The translations under genes and the position numbers were made by a program. Positions 8,042 to 16,751 of a DNA stretch of 64,000 nucleotides are shown piece after piece. This DNA comes from Bradyrhizobium sp. Ash2021 (GTDB lineage: Bacteria; Pseudomonadota; Alphaproteobacteria; Rhizobiales; Xanthobacteraceae), in contig NZ_CP100604.1 of assembly GCF_031202265.1 (NCBI RefSeq), forward strand, positions 3,764,501 to 3,828,500, read 5' to 3'. The stretch's first letter is position 1. Each line of letters starts with the position of its first letter. The notes under the pieces were generated by a model, which was not told the origin of the DNA, ran no database searches, and saw only the letters and a list, made by a program, of their open reading frames with translations.

Positions 8042-9231
8042 GCGGCTGCAACTGCCTTGTGTGGGGCGACGGACGAATGGATGAGACGGCTCGTATCCGT
8101 CAGATACACCAGACGTCCCGCGGCAATGACCGCGACGATTCGCGGCCGCAGCGGCATCCGGTCATCGACGAGGATGATGTCGGCGCGCTGGCCTTCGGCG
8201 AGAACGCCGCGATCTCCAAGACCCGCAGCGCGCGCCGGCGCCGCCGAAATCAGCTCCCAGGCTTCGGCAAGCGGCAGCACGCCGTCCGCATCAAGCCGGA
8301 ACGCCGCCAGCAATTGCGCCGGATAGTAATAGTCGGACGCCAGCACCGAACACAGGCCCTTGGCGATCATGTCGGATGCCTTGGTCCATCCGGTATGACT
8401 GCCGCCGCGCACGACGTTGGGCGCGCCGAACACGATGAAGTCGCCGGCCTCGGCCGCCCCGCGCGCGGTTTCCTCGTTCACCGGAAATTCGGCTATGCCG
8501 ACGCCTTGCGAGCGAAATGCCGCCCGCATCTCCGGGCTTGCATCGTCGTGCGACAGCATCCGGACATCGGCTGCGCGCGCGGCCTGCGCCAGGCGTGCGA
8601 TCGATGGAGGCACATCGTGAGCGCGGGAAACGACCCGCTCCACCAGCCGGTCGAACGCGTCGTTCGAGAGTCCGGTTCGTTCCACCATGCGGCTGCGCTT
8701 TTGCGGTTTTGCCAGATTGGCAATCGTCGAATCCATGTGATCGTTGAACGCCAAGAGATCGATGCGTCCTTCTGCCAGCCATTTGGCGATTTCGGCCTCG
8801 GCATCGAGATTATAGGTCTCGTGACGCAAATGGAATCGTGTATCCGCGGCAAGCTGCGGCCGCATCGATTCGATCGCCTCGAGCAGAAGCCTTGCATTAT
8901 CGCCGCTGCGCAGTCCGGGCTCCCAGGACCATGTCGTGGCGTGATAAACGGTGGTGATGCCGTTGCTGATTGCCTGCCGGTCGCTGTCCGCCAGCGCCAC
9001 ATCGACAGGAAAGTCGACCCCGGCGCGCGGCATCATCTGCCGCTCGAACGCGTCGCCATGCAGGTCGATGATGCCAGGCAGCACCTTGAGGCCATCGGCA
9101 TCAATGTGGAGCGAGGCGCGTCCCTGGTCCGAACCCACGGCGCTGATTTCGCGACCGGCGACCCGCAGCGAGGTCTCGACAATTTTGCGACCGACCAGCG
9201 CCCGGCCGCCTTCAAGAAGGATATCTGTCAC
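8038..9231 (-). CDS. phnM: PhnM-family amidohydrolase (second PhnM paralogue)
   Basis: 397 residues of the PhnM amidohydrolase family, whose standard member removes diphosphate from alpha-D-ribose 1-methylphosphonate 5-triphosphate. Seen are the metal-site segment [43 protein letters not shown], the SHDDA-like segment MLSHDDASP, and the late [14 protein letters not shown]. It differs from the in-operon PhnM at 19148 in having HGD rather than HTD at the first metal motif and a longer N-terminal strand. GTG 9231 overlaps the acetyltransferase stop (GTGA). Its transcript probably starts at the triple Pho box at 9954-9982. It may process a different ribosyl phosphonate or side product. Confidence 0.88.
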   Translation of the reverse strand: MTDILLEGGRALVGRKIVETSLRVAGREISAVGSDQGRASLHIDADGLKVLPGIIDLHGDAFERQMMPRAGVDFPVDVALADSDRQAISNGITTVYHATTWSWEPGLRSGDNARLLLEAIESMRPQLAADTRFHLRHETYNLDAEAEIAKWLAEGRIDLLAFNDHMDSTIANLAKPQKRSRMVERTGLSNDAFDRLVERVVSRAHDVPPSIARLAQAARAADVRMLSHDDASPEMRAAFRSQGVGIAEFPVNEETARGAAEAGDFIVFGAPNVVRGGSHTGWTKASDMIAKGLCSVLASDYYYPAQLLAAFRLDADGVLPLAEAWELISAAPARAAGLGDRGVLAEGQRADIILVDDRMPLRPRIVAVIAAGRLVYLTDTSRLIHSSVAPHKAVAAA

Positions 9232-9908
9232 GATATTGCACTCCGCCGTCTGGCGTGAGAGCGACCCGTACTGCCCGCCGCCTCATATTTCGCGAGGAAA
9301 TCCTCGACGCCAAGCCTTCGGAAATCAGGTAGGGCGGCACGGAGCGTCTCATGGTCCCAATCCCACCACCCAAGCTCGGCCAGCCGGCTCGTAATGGCCT
9401 CCGGAAACCGCCGCTTGATCGCCCGCGCCGGATTTCCCGCCACGATGGTGTAGGCGGGCACGTCCTTGGTCACGATCGCACCGGCCGCGACCACCGCGCC
9501 GGTGCCGACGGAGCGCCCCGGCAACACGATGGCGCCATGCCCGATCCAGACGTCGTGGCCGATATGAACGCGGTGTTCGCGCCGCCATTCAAAGAAATCG
9601 GCGTCGTCGCTCTCGCCCTGAAAATAGGCGCTGGCGCGATAGGTGAAATGCGCCTGCGACGCCCGGTACATCGGATGATTGCCGGGGTTGATCCGGGTCA
9701 TCGCCGCGATCGAGCAGAATTTGCCGATCGTGGTGTAGGTGATCTGTGCGTCGTTCACGACATAGGAATAGTCGTCCATGGTGACGTCGAGCAGGATGGT
9801 CCGCGCACCGACCTCGGTATAGGCGCCGAGTTGGCTTTCACGCACCGAGGCGGTGGGATCGACGGTCGGTTCAACGGAGAGCATCTTGCCGGCCATTTGC
9901 GTTTCCAT
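9228..9908 (-). CDS. Phosphonate-associated hexapeptide-repeat acetyltransferase
   Basis: About 226 residues. Left-handed beta-helix hexapeptide repeats run through most of the protein, ending with [20 protein letters not shown] and the loop [12 protein letters not shown] shared with chloramphenicol/virginiamycin acetyltransferases. Such enzymes use acetyl-CoA to modify small amines or hydroxyls; this subgroup is recurrently linked to phn genes and may detoxify aminoalkylphosphonates in place of PhnO, which is not seen here. The exact substrate is unknown. ATG 9908 is preferred to the upstream TTG at 9914; ATG 9896 is also possible. It is the first gene of the leftward trio below three Pho repeats. 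Confidence 0.85.
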   Translation of the reverse strand: METQMAGKMLSVEPTVDPTASVRESQLGAYTEVGARTILLDVTMDDYSYVVNDAQITYTTIGKFCSIAAMTRINPGNHPMYRASQAHFTYRASAYFQGESDDADFFEWRREHRVHIGHDVWIGHGAIVLPGRSVGTGAVVAAGAIVTKDVPAYTIVAGNPARAIKRRFPEAITSRLAELGWWDWDHETLRAALPDFRRLGVEDFLAKYEAAGSTGRSHARRRSAIS

Positions 9909-9953
9909 GAGCAATCGTGATTAGAGGTGCTGCGCACGTCATCAATGGGCCTG

Positions 9954-9982
9954 ATGACAATGTCATGACGGATAAATGACAG
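9954..9982 (-). promoter_or_regulatory. Triple-repeat Pho box of the leftward phn trio
   Basis: On the minus strand three 7-mers, CTGTCAT, CCGTCAT and TTGTCAT, occur at exact 11-bp steps (plus-strand starts 9976, 9965, 9954). This is the direct-repeat architecture bound by PhoB dimers, with one extra repeat. It lies about 46-74 bp upstream of the acetyltransferase start, so phosphate starvation should induce the trio. Confidence 0.85.
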
Positions 9983-10020
9983 TTGTCCCCGGTGTGGATG
10001 ATCGCCGCACCGCGGCGCGG

Positions 10021-10038
10021 CTGTCACACAACTGTTAG
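10021..10038 (+). promoter_or_regulatory. Pho box upstream of phnC
   Basis: CTGTCACACAACTGTTAG is a two-repeat Pho box (7-4-7) close to the PhoB consensus. It lies 46 bp before the phnC ATG, suitable for replacing a -35 element. Confidence 0.75.
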
Positions 10039-10084
10039 ATACCGGCGCTAGCGATGACCGAGGACGACGCGGTTGGAGCAATGC

Positions 10085-10900
10085 ATGCTGGTGGTAGAAG
10101 GTTTGACGTGCCGTTTCGGCACCAAAGCCGCGGTTGACAATGCTTCCTTCTCGGTAGCACCCGGTGCCTTTATCGGTGTGATCGGCCGGTCCGGCGCCGG
10201 CAAATCGACGCTGCTGCGGATGATCAACCGGCTCGCTGACCCCACCGAAGGCCGGATCCTGTTCGAAGGCGTCGATGTCACTGCGCTGCGCGGCAGGGAT
10301 TTGCGGCAGTGGCGTGCGCGTTCGGCGATGATCTTTCAGCAATTCAACCTGGTTGGCCGGCTCGATGTGTTGACCAATGTGTTGATGGGGCGGTTGGCGG
10401 AAATCCCGTCCTGGCGTTCGCTAGCGCAGCTTTGGCCCGAACACGACAAGGCGCTGGCGATGTCCGCGCTCGAGCAGTTCGATATGGGCTCGCTCGCGGC
10501 CCAGCGCGCTGACCAGCTTTCCGGCGGCCAGCAGCAGCGCGTCGCGATCGCGCGCGCGCTGGTGCAGGAGCCGGACATCATCCTCGCCGACGAGCCGATC
10601 GCCTCGCTCGATCCGCGCAACACCCGGATCGTGATGGACGCACTGCTGCGCATCAACAAGCACTTCGGCATCACGGTGATCTGCAATTTGCATTCGCTCG
10701 ATCTGGCGCGAAGCTATTGCGATCGCCTGATCGGGATGTCGGCTGGCCGCGTGGTATTCGACGGCGCGCCCGCGATTCTGACCGATCATATTGCGCGTGA
10801 GCTTTACGATCTCGAGGCCAACGAAGTCATGGGCAGCACGCCGATTCATGCGCCTCAAACTGCAACCGTTCCGGCGCTCGGCACCGCAGCTGCGGCCTGA
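10085..10900 (+). CDS. phnC: Phosphonate ABC transporter ATP-binding protein
   Basis: 271 residues. PhnC hydrolyses ATP to drive phosphonate import through PhnE with PhnD. Seen are Walker [12 protein letters not shown], the Q-loop IFQQFNLV, the signature [15 protein letters not shown], Walker [13 protein letters not shown] and the switch His in [11 protein letters not shown]. The ATG at 10085 has GGAG at 10075-10078; an in-frame TTG at 10073 would overlap that site and is rejected. First gene of phnCDE1E2 below a Pho box. Confidence 0.95.
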   Translation: MLVVEGLTCRFGTKAAVDNASFSVAPGAFIGVIGRSGAGKSTLLRMINRLADPTEGRILFEGVDVTALRGRDLRQWRARSAMIFQQFNLVGRLDVLTNVLMGRLAEIPSWRSLAQLWPEHDKALAMSALEQFDMGSLAAQRADQLSGGQQQRVAIARALVQEPDIILADEPIASLDPRNTRIVMDALLRINKHFGITVICNLHSLDLARSYCDRLIGMSAGRVVFDGAPAILTDHIARELYDLEANEVMGSTPIHAPQTATVPALGTAAAA

Positions 10901-10977
10901 GCAATTGCTTCAGTACAGGGCGGCCGCAGCACACCTGCAATCGGCCGATGGGCGTAACTACAACAAGAGGGTACATC

Positions 10978-11907
10978 ATGATCACTCGTCGCATCGTTCT
11001 GGCCGGCGCCGCCGCGCTGGCGTTCACCGCATCCGCGTCAGCCGAAGACTGGAAGGCGAAATATCCGGAAATCACCTTTGCCGTGATTCCGGCCGAGAAC
11101 GGCTCGGGCGTTCTTGAACGCTACACGCCGTTCGTGAACTATCTGTCGAAAGAGCTCGGCATCAAGGTGAATCTGCGTGTCGCCAACGACTATGCGGCCG
11201 TCATCGAAGGGCAACGCGCCGGCAACATCCATATCGGTTATTACGGTCCGGCGTCGTTCTCGCGCGCCCGCCTCACCGGGGTGAAGACCGACGCCTTCGT
11301 GATCGATGTCAACGCCGACGGCTCCAAGGGGTATTATTCGGTGTTCTACGTGCTCGCCAAGAGCCCGTACCAGAAGATCGAAGACCTAAAGGGCAAGAAC
11401 CTCGGCCTGGTCGACCCGAACTCGACGTCGGGCAACAACATGCCGCGTTTCAAGATGAACCAGATGGGTATCGATCCCGACGCCTATTTCTCCAAGGTGA
11501 TTTTCACCGGCAGCCATGAGAACGCCGTGCTGGCGCTGGCCCAGGGCACGGTCGATGTCGCTGCCAATTGGTGGAATGCGGAAGATGATTCGAACCTCAC
11601 GCGCATGCTCGCCAAGAACATGGTCAAGTCGAGCGACGGCACGCCGCTGAAGAAGGAAGATTTTCGCGTCATCGTGAAGTCGGACCTCATCATCAACTCG
11701 CCCTACGCTTATCTCAGCGACCTGCCCGAGGACATGAAGGCCGCGATCAGGCAGGCATTCCTCAACGCGCCCGAAAAGGACAAGGAAGCCTTCAAGAAGC
11801 TGTCCGATGGCAAGAATCTGCCCTGGCAGCCGATTACCAACGCAGACTACGACAAGACCATCGAGCTGATTAAGTTCGTCGACAATCTGCGCAAGAAGGC
11901 GTCCTGA
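10978..11907 (+). CDS. phnD: Phosphonate ABC transporter periplasmic binding protein
   Basis: About 309 residues. A signal peptide (MITRRIVLAGAAALAFTASA, cleavage after SASA) precedes a mature PhnD fold beginning EDWKAKYPEITF. Seen are the ligand-site region HIGYYGPASF and the segment VDPNSTSGNN typical of PhnD proteins, where Ser/Thr hydroxyls hold the phosphonate. The start at 10978 has AGAGGG six bases upstream; an upstream ATG at 10948 would destroy the signal peptide layout. A strong hairpin with a T-run follows and probably sets PhnD above the permease level. Confidence 0.95.
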   Translation: MITRRIVLAGAAALAFTASASAEDWKAKYPEITFAVIPAENGSGVLERYTPFVNYLSKELGIKVNLRVANDYAAVIEGQRAGNIHIGYYGPASFSRARLTGVKTDAFVIDVNADGSKGYYSVFYVLAKSPYQKIEDLKGKNLGLVDPNSTSGNNMPRFKMNQMGIDPDAYFSKVIFTGSHENAVLALAQGTVDVAANWWNAEDDSNLTRMLAKNMVKSSDGTPLKKEDFRVIVKSDLIINSPYAYLSDLPEDMKAAIRQAFLNAPEKDKEAFKKLSDGKNLPWQPITNADYDKTIELIKFVDNLRKKAS

Positions 11908-11928
11908 TCGATCGGCGGAGACAAGACC

Positions 11929-11957
11929 AGGCCGGGTCCATGCGACCCGGCCTTTTT
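11929..11957 (+). terminator. Attenuator hairpin between phnD and phnE
   Basis: A 10-bp perfect stem (AGGCCGGGTC with GACCCGGCCT), 5-base loop and a run of five T form a canonical intrinsic terminator 22 bases after the phnD stop. Because phnE1E2 continue on the same strand 35 bases on, partial read-through is expected. Confidence 0.85.
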
Positions 11958-11991
11958 CTCGTTTGGCATTTGAACCGGATCGTAATCGTCG

Positions 11992-12876
11992 ATGGCCACG
12001 GCCGTATCCATTCTGCCAGGCCCGCAACTGGCGGCGCTCAACGAGGCCTATCGCAGGGCGGTCGCGCGCAAGCGCCTGCAGATGACATTGGCGGCGGCGG
12101 TGTTTTTCGCCGCTCTTGTCATTGCCGCCATCGGCGCGGAGGTGAATCTGCGCACCTTCTTCACCTATTTCGGAAACTTCGTCAGCTATTTCGACCGTAT
12201 CTTCACGCTGGAAAACGGCACCCGGGTGTGGACCGACATCGGTGAATGGTTCTGGGGCTGGCACAAATGGTTGAAGATGCTCGGCGAGACCATCCTGATC
12301 AGCTATGTCGGCACCCTGACCGGAGCGGTGCTGGCGTTTGCACTGAATTTCCTTGCGGCCGAAAATACCTCGCCCGCGCCGTGGCTGCGCTTCGTGGTCC
12401 GCCGTCTGCTGGAATTCGCCCGTACGGTTCCCGGCATTGTGTTTGCGTTGATCTTCGTCATCGCATTCGGCCTCGGACCGATGGCGGGCGTGCTCGCCAT
12501 CGCCATCCATTCCACCGGCGCGCTCGGAAAGCAGTTCTCCGAGATCGTCGAAAACGCCGACATGAAGCCGGTTGAAGGCGTACGATCGACCGGCGCAAGC
12601 TGGCTGTCCTGCATGCGGTTCGCGGTGCTGCCGCAGGTGACCGCAGGCTACGCGAGCTACGCGCTGCTGCGTTTTGAGATCAACGTCCGCGAGGCGTCCG
12701 TCATGGGCTTCGTCGGCGCCGGCGGCATCGGGCAGGAGCTCGTGGTCGCGATCCGGAAATTCTACTATTCGGACGTCAGCGCGATTTTGGTTATGATCAT
12801 CGTCACCGTCTTTGTGATTGATATCGCTACCGGGTGGTTGCGCGGCCGGCTGTTCGGCAAGGACGCGCGCGCATGA
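11992..12876 (+). CDS. phnE: Phosphonate ABC transporter permease 1
   Basis: 294 residues, PhnE family, with about six membrane helices: one N-terminal (LAAAVFFAALVIAAIG) and a core containing the EAA-type loop GVRSTGASWLSCMRFAVLPQ that contacts PhnC. Conserved VMGFVGAGGIGQEL follows. It pairs with the second PhnE encoded next, overlapping it by 4 bp (ATGA), so the channel is probably a heterodimer. Confidence 0.93.
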   Translation: MATAVSILPGPQLAALNEAYRRAVARKRLQMTLAAAVFFAALVIAAIGAEVNLRTFFTYFGNFVSYFDRIFTLENGTRVWTDIGEWFWGWHKWLKMLGETILISYVGTLTGAVLAFALNFLAAENTSPAPWLRFVVRRLLEFARTVPGIVFALIFVIAFGLGPMAGVLAIAIHSTGALGKQFSEIVENADMKPVEGVRSTGASWLSCMRFAVLPQVTAGYASYALLRFEINVREASVMGFVGAGGIGQELVVAIRKFYYSDVSAILVMIIVTVFVIDIATGWLRGRLFGKDARA

Positions 12877-13727
12877 GCCAGCTACCGAAACCCGATGCAG
12901 GGCAGCTGCGGGCGAAATACCCCGACGTCTTCGACCGGCCGGCTTCGGCGCGGCTGGCGATGCCGGCGATGATCCTTGGCGCTTTCGCCATTTTCATTTT
13001 CGGGCTGGTCGATCTCGAGTTCTCGCCGGCAAGATTGTTCTCAGGCCTGCACCAGCTTGGCTGGATCACGCTGATGATGATCCCGCCCGACCCAGGCTCC
13101 TCGTTGCCGATTTATCTCTCCGCGCTCGGCGAAACCCTGTCGATCGCGTTGCTGGGCACCACGATCGCAGCAGTGTTCGCGCTGCCGGTCAGCCTGCTGG
13201 CGGCGCGAAATATCATTCCCTCGAAACTGATCCGCTTTCCCGTTCGCCGGTTCCTGGACTCCATCCGCGGCGTCGATACGCTGATCTGGGCGCTGGTATG
13301 GATCAATGTGGTCGGCCTCGGCCCGTTCGCCGGCGTGCTGGCAATCGCGGTGTCCGACTTCGGCGCGTTCGGTAAATTGTTTTCCGAGGCGATCGAGGCC
13401 GCCGACAAGAAACAGGTCGAGGGCATCCGCGCCTCCGGTGGCAGTGTCCTGCACGAGATACGCTTCGGCTTGATGCCGCAGGTGCTGCCTGTGATCGCGG
13501 GCCAGGTGCTCTATTTCATCGAATCGAATACGCGCTCGGCCACCATTATCGGCATCGTCGGAGCCGGCGGTATCGGCCTGCAGCTGGCTGAGCAGATCCG
13601 CGTGCTGGAGTGGCAGAAGGTCTCGTTCCTGATCCTGATGATCTTGGTCGCGGTTGCCGCGATCGATTGGATCTCGGGCAAGCTGCGCTTCGCCATTATC
13701 GGGCGACGCGCGGTCGCCCAGTTCTAG
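12873..13727 (+). CDS. phnE: Phosphonate ABC transporter permease 2
   Basis: 284 residues from the ATG that overlaps the phnE1 stop. Second PhnE-type permease with the EAA loop GIRASGGSVLHEIRFGLMPQ and the GIVGAGGIGLQL segment matching the one in PhnE1. An in-frame upstream start at 12834 lies inside phnE1 and is not needed. Its last 4 bases overlap the end of convergent phnF. Confidence 0.93.
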   Translation: MSQLPKPDAGQLRAKYPDVFDRPASARLAMPAMILGAFAIFIFGLVDLEFSPARLFSGLHQLGWITLMMIPPDPGSSLPIYLSALGETLSIALLGTTIAAVFALPVSLLAARNIIPSKLIRFPVRRFLDSIRGVDTLIWALVWINVVGLGPFAGVLAIAVSDFGAFGKLFSEAIEAADKKQVEGIRASGGSVLHEIRFGLMPQVLPVIAGQVLYFIESNTRSATIIGIVGAGGIGLQLAEQIRVLEWQKVSFLILMILVAVAAIDWISGKLRFAIIGRRAVAQF

Positions 13728-14452
13728 CTGTTCTCGACCAGGAACTCGACGCGCTCGGCGGCAAAACGTGAGCGTTTTGTCACGAGCGGCTTGCCGGCGG
13801 GGTCGACGTCGGTGCTGTCGACCACGAGGACCGGGCGCCCGAGCGCAAGGTCCAGCCGTGCGGCGTCGGAAGCGTCTGCGATAGCCGCGCTGATCCGGGT
13901 TGATCCCCGGCGATAGTCGCGGATGCCGTAATGCGCGAGCAGCTTTGTCATCGAGCGTGCGCCGGCGAACACGCTCCCGGCGCCGGGAAAGCGCTCGGCC
14001 GATAGCCAGGTGGTGCTGACACAGATCGGGGTTCGGTCGGCTAATCGCAGCGATTCGATCCGGATCAGCGGCGCGCCGGTCTTCAATGCAAGTTCCCGCG
14101 CCAGTTCGCGGGTCGCGACTTCCTCGGAGGCGTCGATCAGCTGGCCGTGCGGCTCGCGGCCGCCGGCGCCGACGATTTCGGAAAACCGCGTCCGCGAGCG
14201 CAGGGGATAGGCCAGCCGCCGCGTCTCGACATAAGTGCCGCTGCCGCGCTCGGCGCGCACCAACCCGCGTTCCGCCAGCGTCGCCAAGGCCCGGCGGACG
14301 GTATGGCGGTTAACCCGATAGGTTTCGGCGATCTCGGTCTCGCCCGGCAGCTTTTCACCGGCCGGAAAGCGGCCTTCGGCGATGCCGCGCTCGATTCCGT
14401 CGGCGACCTGCCGCCACAGCGCGACGCCGGTAGCAGCATCCTGCATGCTCAT
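13724..14452 (-). CDS. phnF: GntR/HutC-family regulator of phosphonate genes
   Basis: 242 residues. An N-terminal winged helix (about residues 8-75) has the GntR segment GEKLPGETEIAETYRVNRHT followed by VRRALATLAERGLV; a C-terminal UTRA effector domain runs from about 90. PhnF proteins repress C-P lyase operons. The gene lies leftward between phnE2 and divergent phnG and shares with phnG a 71-bp-upstream perfect palindrome (14524-14555), the probable operator, implying autoregulation plus control of phnG-N. Confidence 0.92.
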   Translation of the reverse strand: MSMQDAATGVALWRQVADGIERGIAEGRFPAGEKLPGETEIAETYRVNRHTVRRALATLAERGLVRAERGSGTYVETRRLAYPLRSRTRFSEIVGAGGREPHGQLIDASEEVATRELARELALKTGAPLIRIESLRLADRTPICVSTTWLSAERFPGAGSVFAGARSMTKLLAHYGIRDYRRGSTRISAAIADASDAARLDLALGRPVLVVDSTDVDPAGKPLVTKRSRFAAERVEFLVENS

Positions 14453-14494
14453 GGTGTGGACCCGCCCACGGAACGCATCCGGAAAATCATCCTC

Positions 14495-14512
14495 TTGTCA
14501 CGAAACAGTCAT
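14495..14512 (+). promoter_or_regulatory. Pho box of the phnG operon
   Basis: TTGTCAC-GAAA-CAGTCAT shows the 7-4-7 direct-repeat spacing of PhoB sites; each half differs from CTGTCAT at one or two positions. It lies 60 bp upstream of phnG and next to the PhnF operator, so induction by phosphate starvation and relief of PhnF repression can combine. Confidence 0.65.
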
Positions 14513-14523
14513 GGCGTTTCGTT

Positions 14524-14555
14524 ATCAAGTTGTCTAGTATCATAGACAACTTGAT
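14524..14555. promoter_or_regulatory. Probable PhnF operator (perfect inverted repeat)
   Basis: Two perfect 13-bp arms, ATCAAGTTGTCTA and TAGACAACTTGAT, are separated by 6 bp. The inner GTCTA/TAGAC halves resemble GntR/HutC operator cores. It lies in the only gap between divergent phnF and phnG and ends 16 bp before the phnG ATG, so a bound repressor would block the promoter. Confidence 0.85.
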
Positions 14556-14571
14556 TCCGGCAAGGGCCGCT

Positions 14572-15033
14572 ATGACCGAAACGACAGAAACTACCAGGCA
14601 GGCGCAGCGCAAGGCGGCGATGGCGGTGCTCGCGCATTCCGATGCAGCCGACATCTCGGGTCGTCTCGATGCGGTCGCGTTGCCGGCCCATGAAAATCTG
14701 CGTGAGCCCGAGAATGGCCTCGTGATGGTGCGCGGCCGCATCGGCGGCGACGGTGCGCCGTTTAATCTTGGCGAGGCTACGGTATCGCGTGCGGCGGTGC
14801 GGCTTTCGACCGGCGAAGTGGGTTTCGGCTACACGCTCGGGCGCGACCGGCAGAAGGCCCGGATGATCGCGCTGTGCGATGCCATGCTGCAGTCGGATCA
14901 ATTCGCCGGGGCCGTCGAATCCGGTGTGATCGCGCCGTTGCGTGCCGCGATGGTCGCGAACCGGAACCGCTACGCTGCGGAGACCGCAGCGACGCGGGTT
15001 GATTTCTACACACTGGTGCGCGGTGAGGGGTGA
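14572..15033 (+). CDS. phnG: C-P lyase core subunit PhnG
   Basis: 153 residues, the normal PhnG length, from ATG 14572. PhnG, H, I and J form the C-P lyase core; PhnG with PhnH and PhnI makes ribose 1-phosphonate triphosphate from ATP and phosphonate. Seen is the conserved region MVRGRIGGDGAPFNLGEATV and GEVGFGYTLGRDRQKA. An in-frame TTG at 14530 lies within the operator and is rejected. First of eight genes phnGHIJKLMN. Confidence 0.95.
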   Translation: MTETTETTRQAQRKAAMAVLAHSDAADISGRLDAVALPAHENLREPENGLVMVRGRIGGDGAPFNLGEATVSRAAVRLSTGEVGFGYTLGRDRQKARMIALCDAMLQSDQFAGAVESGVIAPLRAAMVANRNRYAAETAATRVDFYTLVRGEG

Positions 15034-15036
15034 GGC

Positions 15037-15645
15037 ATGACCACGGTTGCGGAGTTACCAGCAGGATTTATCGACAAGGTATTGTCGGCGCAGTCGACCT
15101 TCCGCTCGGTGATGGATGCGATGGCGCGCCCCGGCAGCGTTCAGCGCATCGAGGCGGTCGCAGGCGAGCCAGCCGGCGTGATGCGCGGCACTGCGGCCAT
15201 CGCACTGACCTTGTTCGATCATGATACGCCGATCTGGCTCGATGCCCGGATGTCCCAGACATCGGCCGTCGCCAAATGGCTGAAATTCCACACCAGCGCG
15301 CCGGTGACTACGGATTCCTCGATTGCCAGCTTTGCGTTGATCGGCGACGCGCCGGGCCTTCCGGCGCTGGAACGGTTCGCGTTCGGCAGCAATGAATATC
15401 CCGATCGCTCCACGACGCTGATCCTGCAGGTCGAAAGCCTCACCACAGGGCCGGCCTTCGAATTGCGGGGTCCTGGCATCGACGGCACGATTGTGCTGCA
15501 GGCCACGATCCAGCCGCCGGACCTGTTCGAACGGCTTGCGATCAATCAGACAATGTTTCCCCGCGGCATCGACGTCGTGCTGGTCCATGACGATGTCATT
15601 GTCGCGATACCCCGCACCGCGCGGCTCATCGCAAGGGGGGCCTGA
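15037..15645 (+). CDS. phnH: C-P lyase core subunit PhnH
   Basis: 202 residues. PhnH is a PLP-fold-like core protein without PLP activity. The N-terminus shows the conserved FRSVMDAMARPGSV; the C-terminal part has NQTMFPRGIDVVLVHDD, also family-typical. It begins 3 bp after phnG and ends 2 bp before phnI. Confidence 0.95.
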   Translation: MTTVAELPAGFIDKVLSAQSTFRSVMDAMARPGSVQRIEAVAGEPAGVMRGTAAIALTLFDHDTPIWLDARMSQTSAVAKWLKFHTSAPVTTDSSIASFALIGDAPGLPALERFAFGSNEYPDRSTTLILQVESLTTGPAFELRGPGIDGTIVLQATIQPPDLFERLAINQTMFPRGIDVVLVHDDVIVAIPRTARLIARGA

Positions 15646-15647
15646 CC

Positions 15648-16751
15648 ATGTATGTTGCCGTCAAGGGAGGCGAGCGCGCCATCGAGAACGCCCACCGCCT
15701 GCTGGCGCATGAGCGCCGTGGCGATCGGGATGTTCCCGAGGTTTCGCTCGACCAGATCTCGGAACAACTCTCGCTCGGCGTCGATCGCGTCATGACCGAA
15801 GGCTCGTTGTATGACCGCGAGCTTGCGGCGCTCGCCATCAAGCAGGCGCGTGGCGACATGATCGAGGCGATCTTCCTGGTGCGTGCCTTCCGCGCCACGC
15901 TGCCACGGTTCGGCGCGACCGAGCCGGTCGATACCGGCGAGATGCAGGTGCGCCGCCGGATTTCGTCGACCTTCAAGGACATTCCGGGCGGCCAGATTCT
16001 CGGGCCGACCTTCGACTATACGCATCGTCTGTTGGACCCGCAGCTTGCGGAGGGGTGGGTGCCCGAGTTGCCCGCGACGGGTGAAGCGTCAGCCGCGGCC
16101 ATGCCGCGCGTCACCGACATTCTCGGCCGCGACGGCCTGATCGAGCCGTCACCCAAGGCCGATGCCGATGCGCCGGTCGACGACCTCACACGCGAGCCGC
16201 TCGATTTTCCGGCCGATCGCGATTTGCGGTTGCAGAACCTGGCGCGGGCCGATGAGGGCTTTCTGCTGGCGCTTGGCTATTCCTCGCAGCGCGGCTACGG
16301 CCGCAACCACCCCTTCGCCGGTGAAATTCGCTTCGGCGAGGTCGAGGTTGAATTTTTTGCTGAAGATGCCGGCTTCGCGGTACCGCTCGGCGGAATCGCG
16401 CTGACCGAATGCCAGATGGTCAACCAGTTCAAGGGCTCGGCGAGCGAAGCACCGTGCTTTACCCGTGGCTACGGTCTGGCGTTCGGACAAAGCGAGCGCA
16501 AGACCATGTCGATGGCGCTGGTCGACCGTACCCTGCGCGCGCGCGAGCTCGGGGAAGAGGTTATCGCGCCTGCCCAGGACGAGGAGTTCGTGATGTCGCA
16601 TTCGGACAATGTGCAGGCGACCGGATTCGTCGAGCATCTCAAGCTGCCGCATTACGTCGACTTCCAATCCGAGCTCGGCCTGTTGCGCAAATTACGCAAG
16701 GAATTCGCCGAAGCCTCGGAAGCCCCGGCGTTGCAGGAGGCCGCCGAATGA
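15648..16751 (+). CDS. phnI: C-P lyase core subunit PhnI (nucleosidase)
   Basis: 367 residues. PhnI removes adenine from ATP and transfers the phosphonate to ribose C1 with PhnG/H/L. The N-terminus MYVAVKGGERAIENAHRLL, the central GYSSQRGYGRNHPFAGEIR and GIALTECQMVNQFKG are conserved PhnI segments. The stop overlaps the phnJ ATG (ATGA). Confidence 0.96.
   Translation: MYVAVKGGERAIENAHRLLAHERRGDRDVPEVSLDQISEQLSLGVDRVMTEGSLYDRELAALAIKQARGDMIEAIFLVRAFRATLPRFGATEPVDTGEMQVRRRISSTFKDIPGGQILGPTFDYTHRLLDPQLAEGWVPELPATGEASAAAMPRVTDILGRDGLIEPSPKADADAPVDDLTREPLDFPADRDLRLQNLARADEGFLLALGYSSQRGYGRNHPFAGEIRFGEVEVEFFAEDAGFAVPLGGIALTECQMVNQFKGSASEAPCFTRGYGLAFGQSERKTMSMALVDRTLRARELGEEVIAPAQDEEFVMSHSDNVQATGFVEHLKLPHYVDFQSELGLLRKLRKEFAEASEAPALQEAAE

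Noticed and set aside
14530..14571. TTG start for phnG at 14530
   Set aside because: Lies inside the PhnF palindrome and has no ribosome site; ATG 14572 gives the standard PhnG length.
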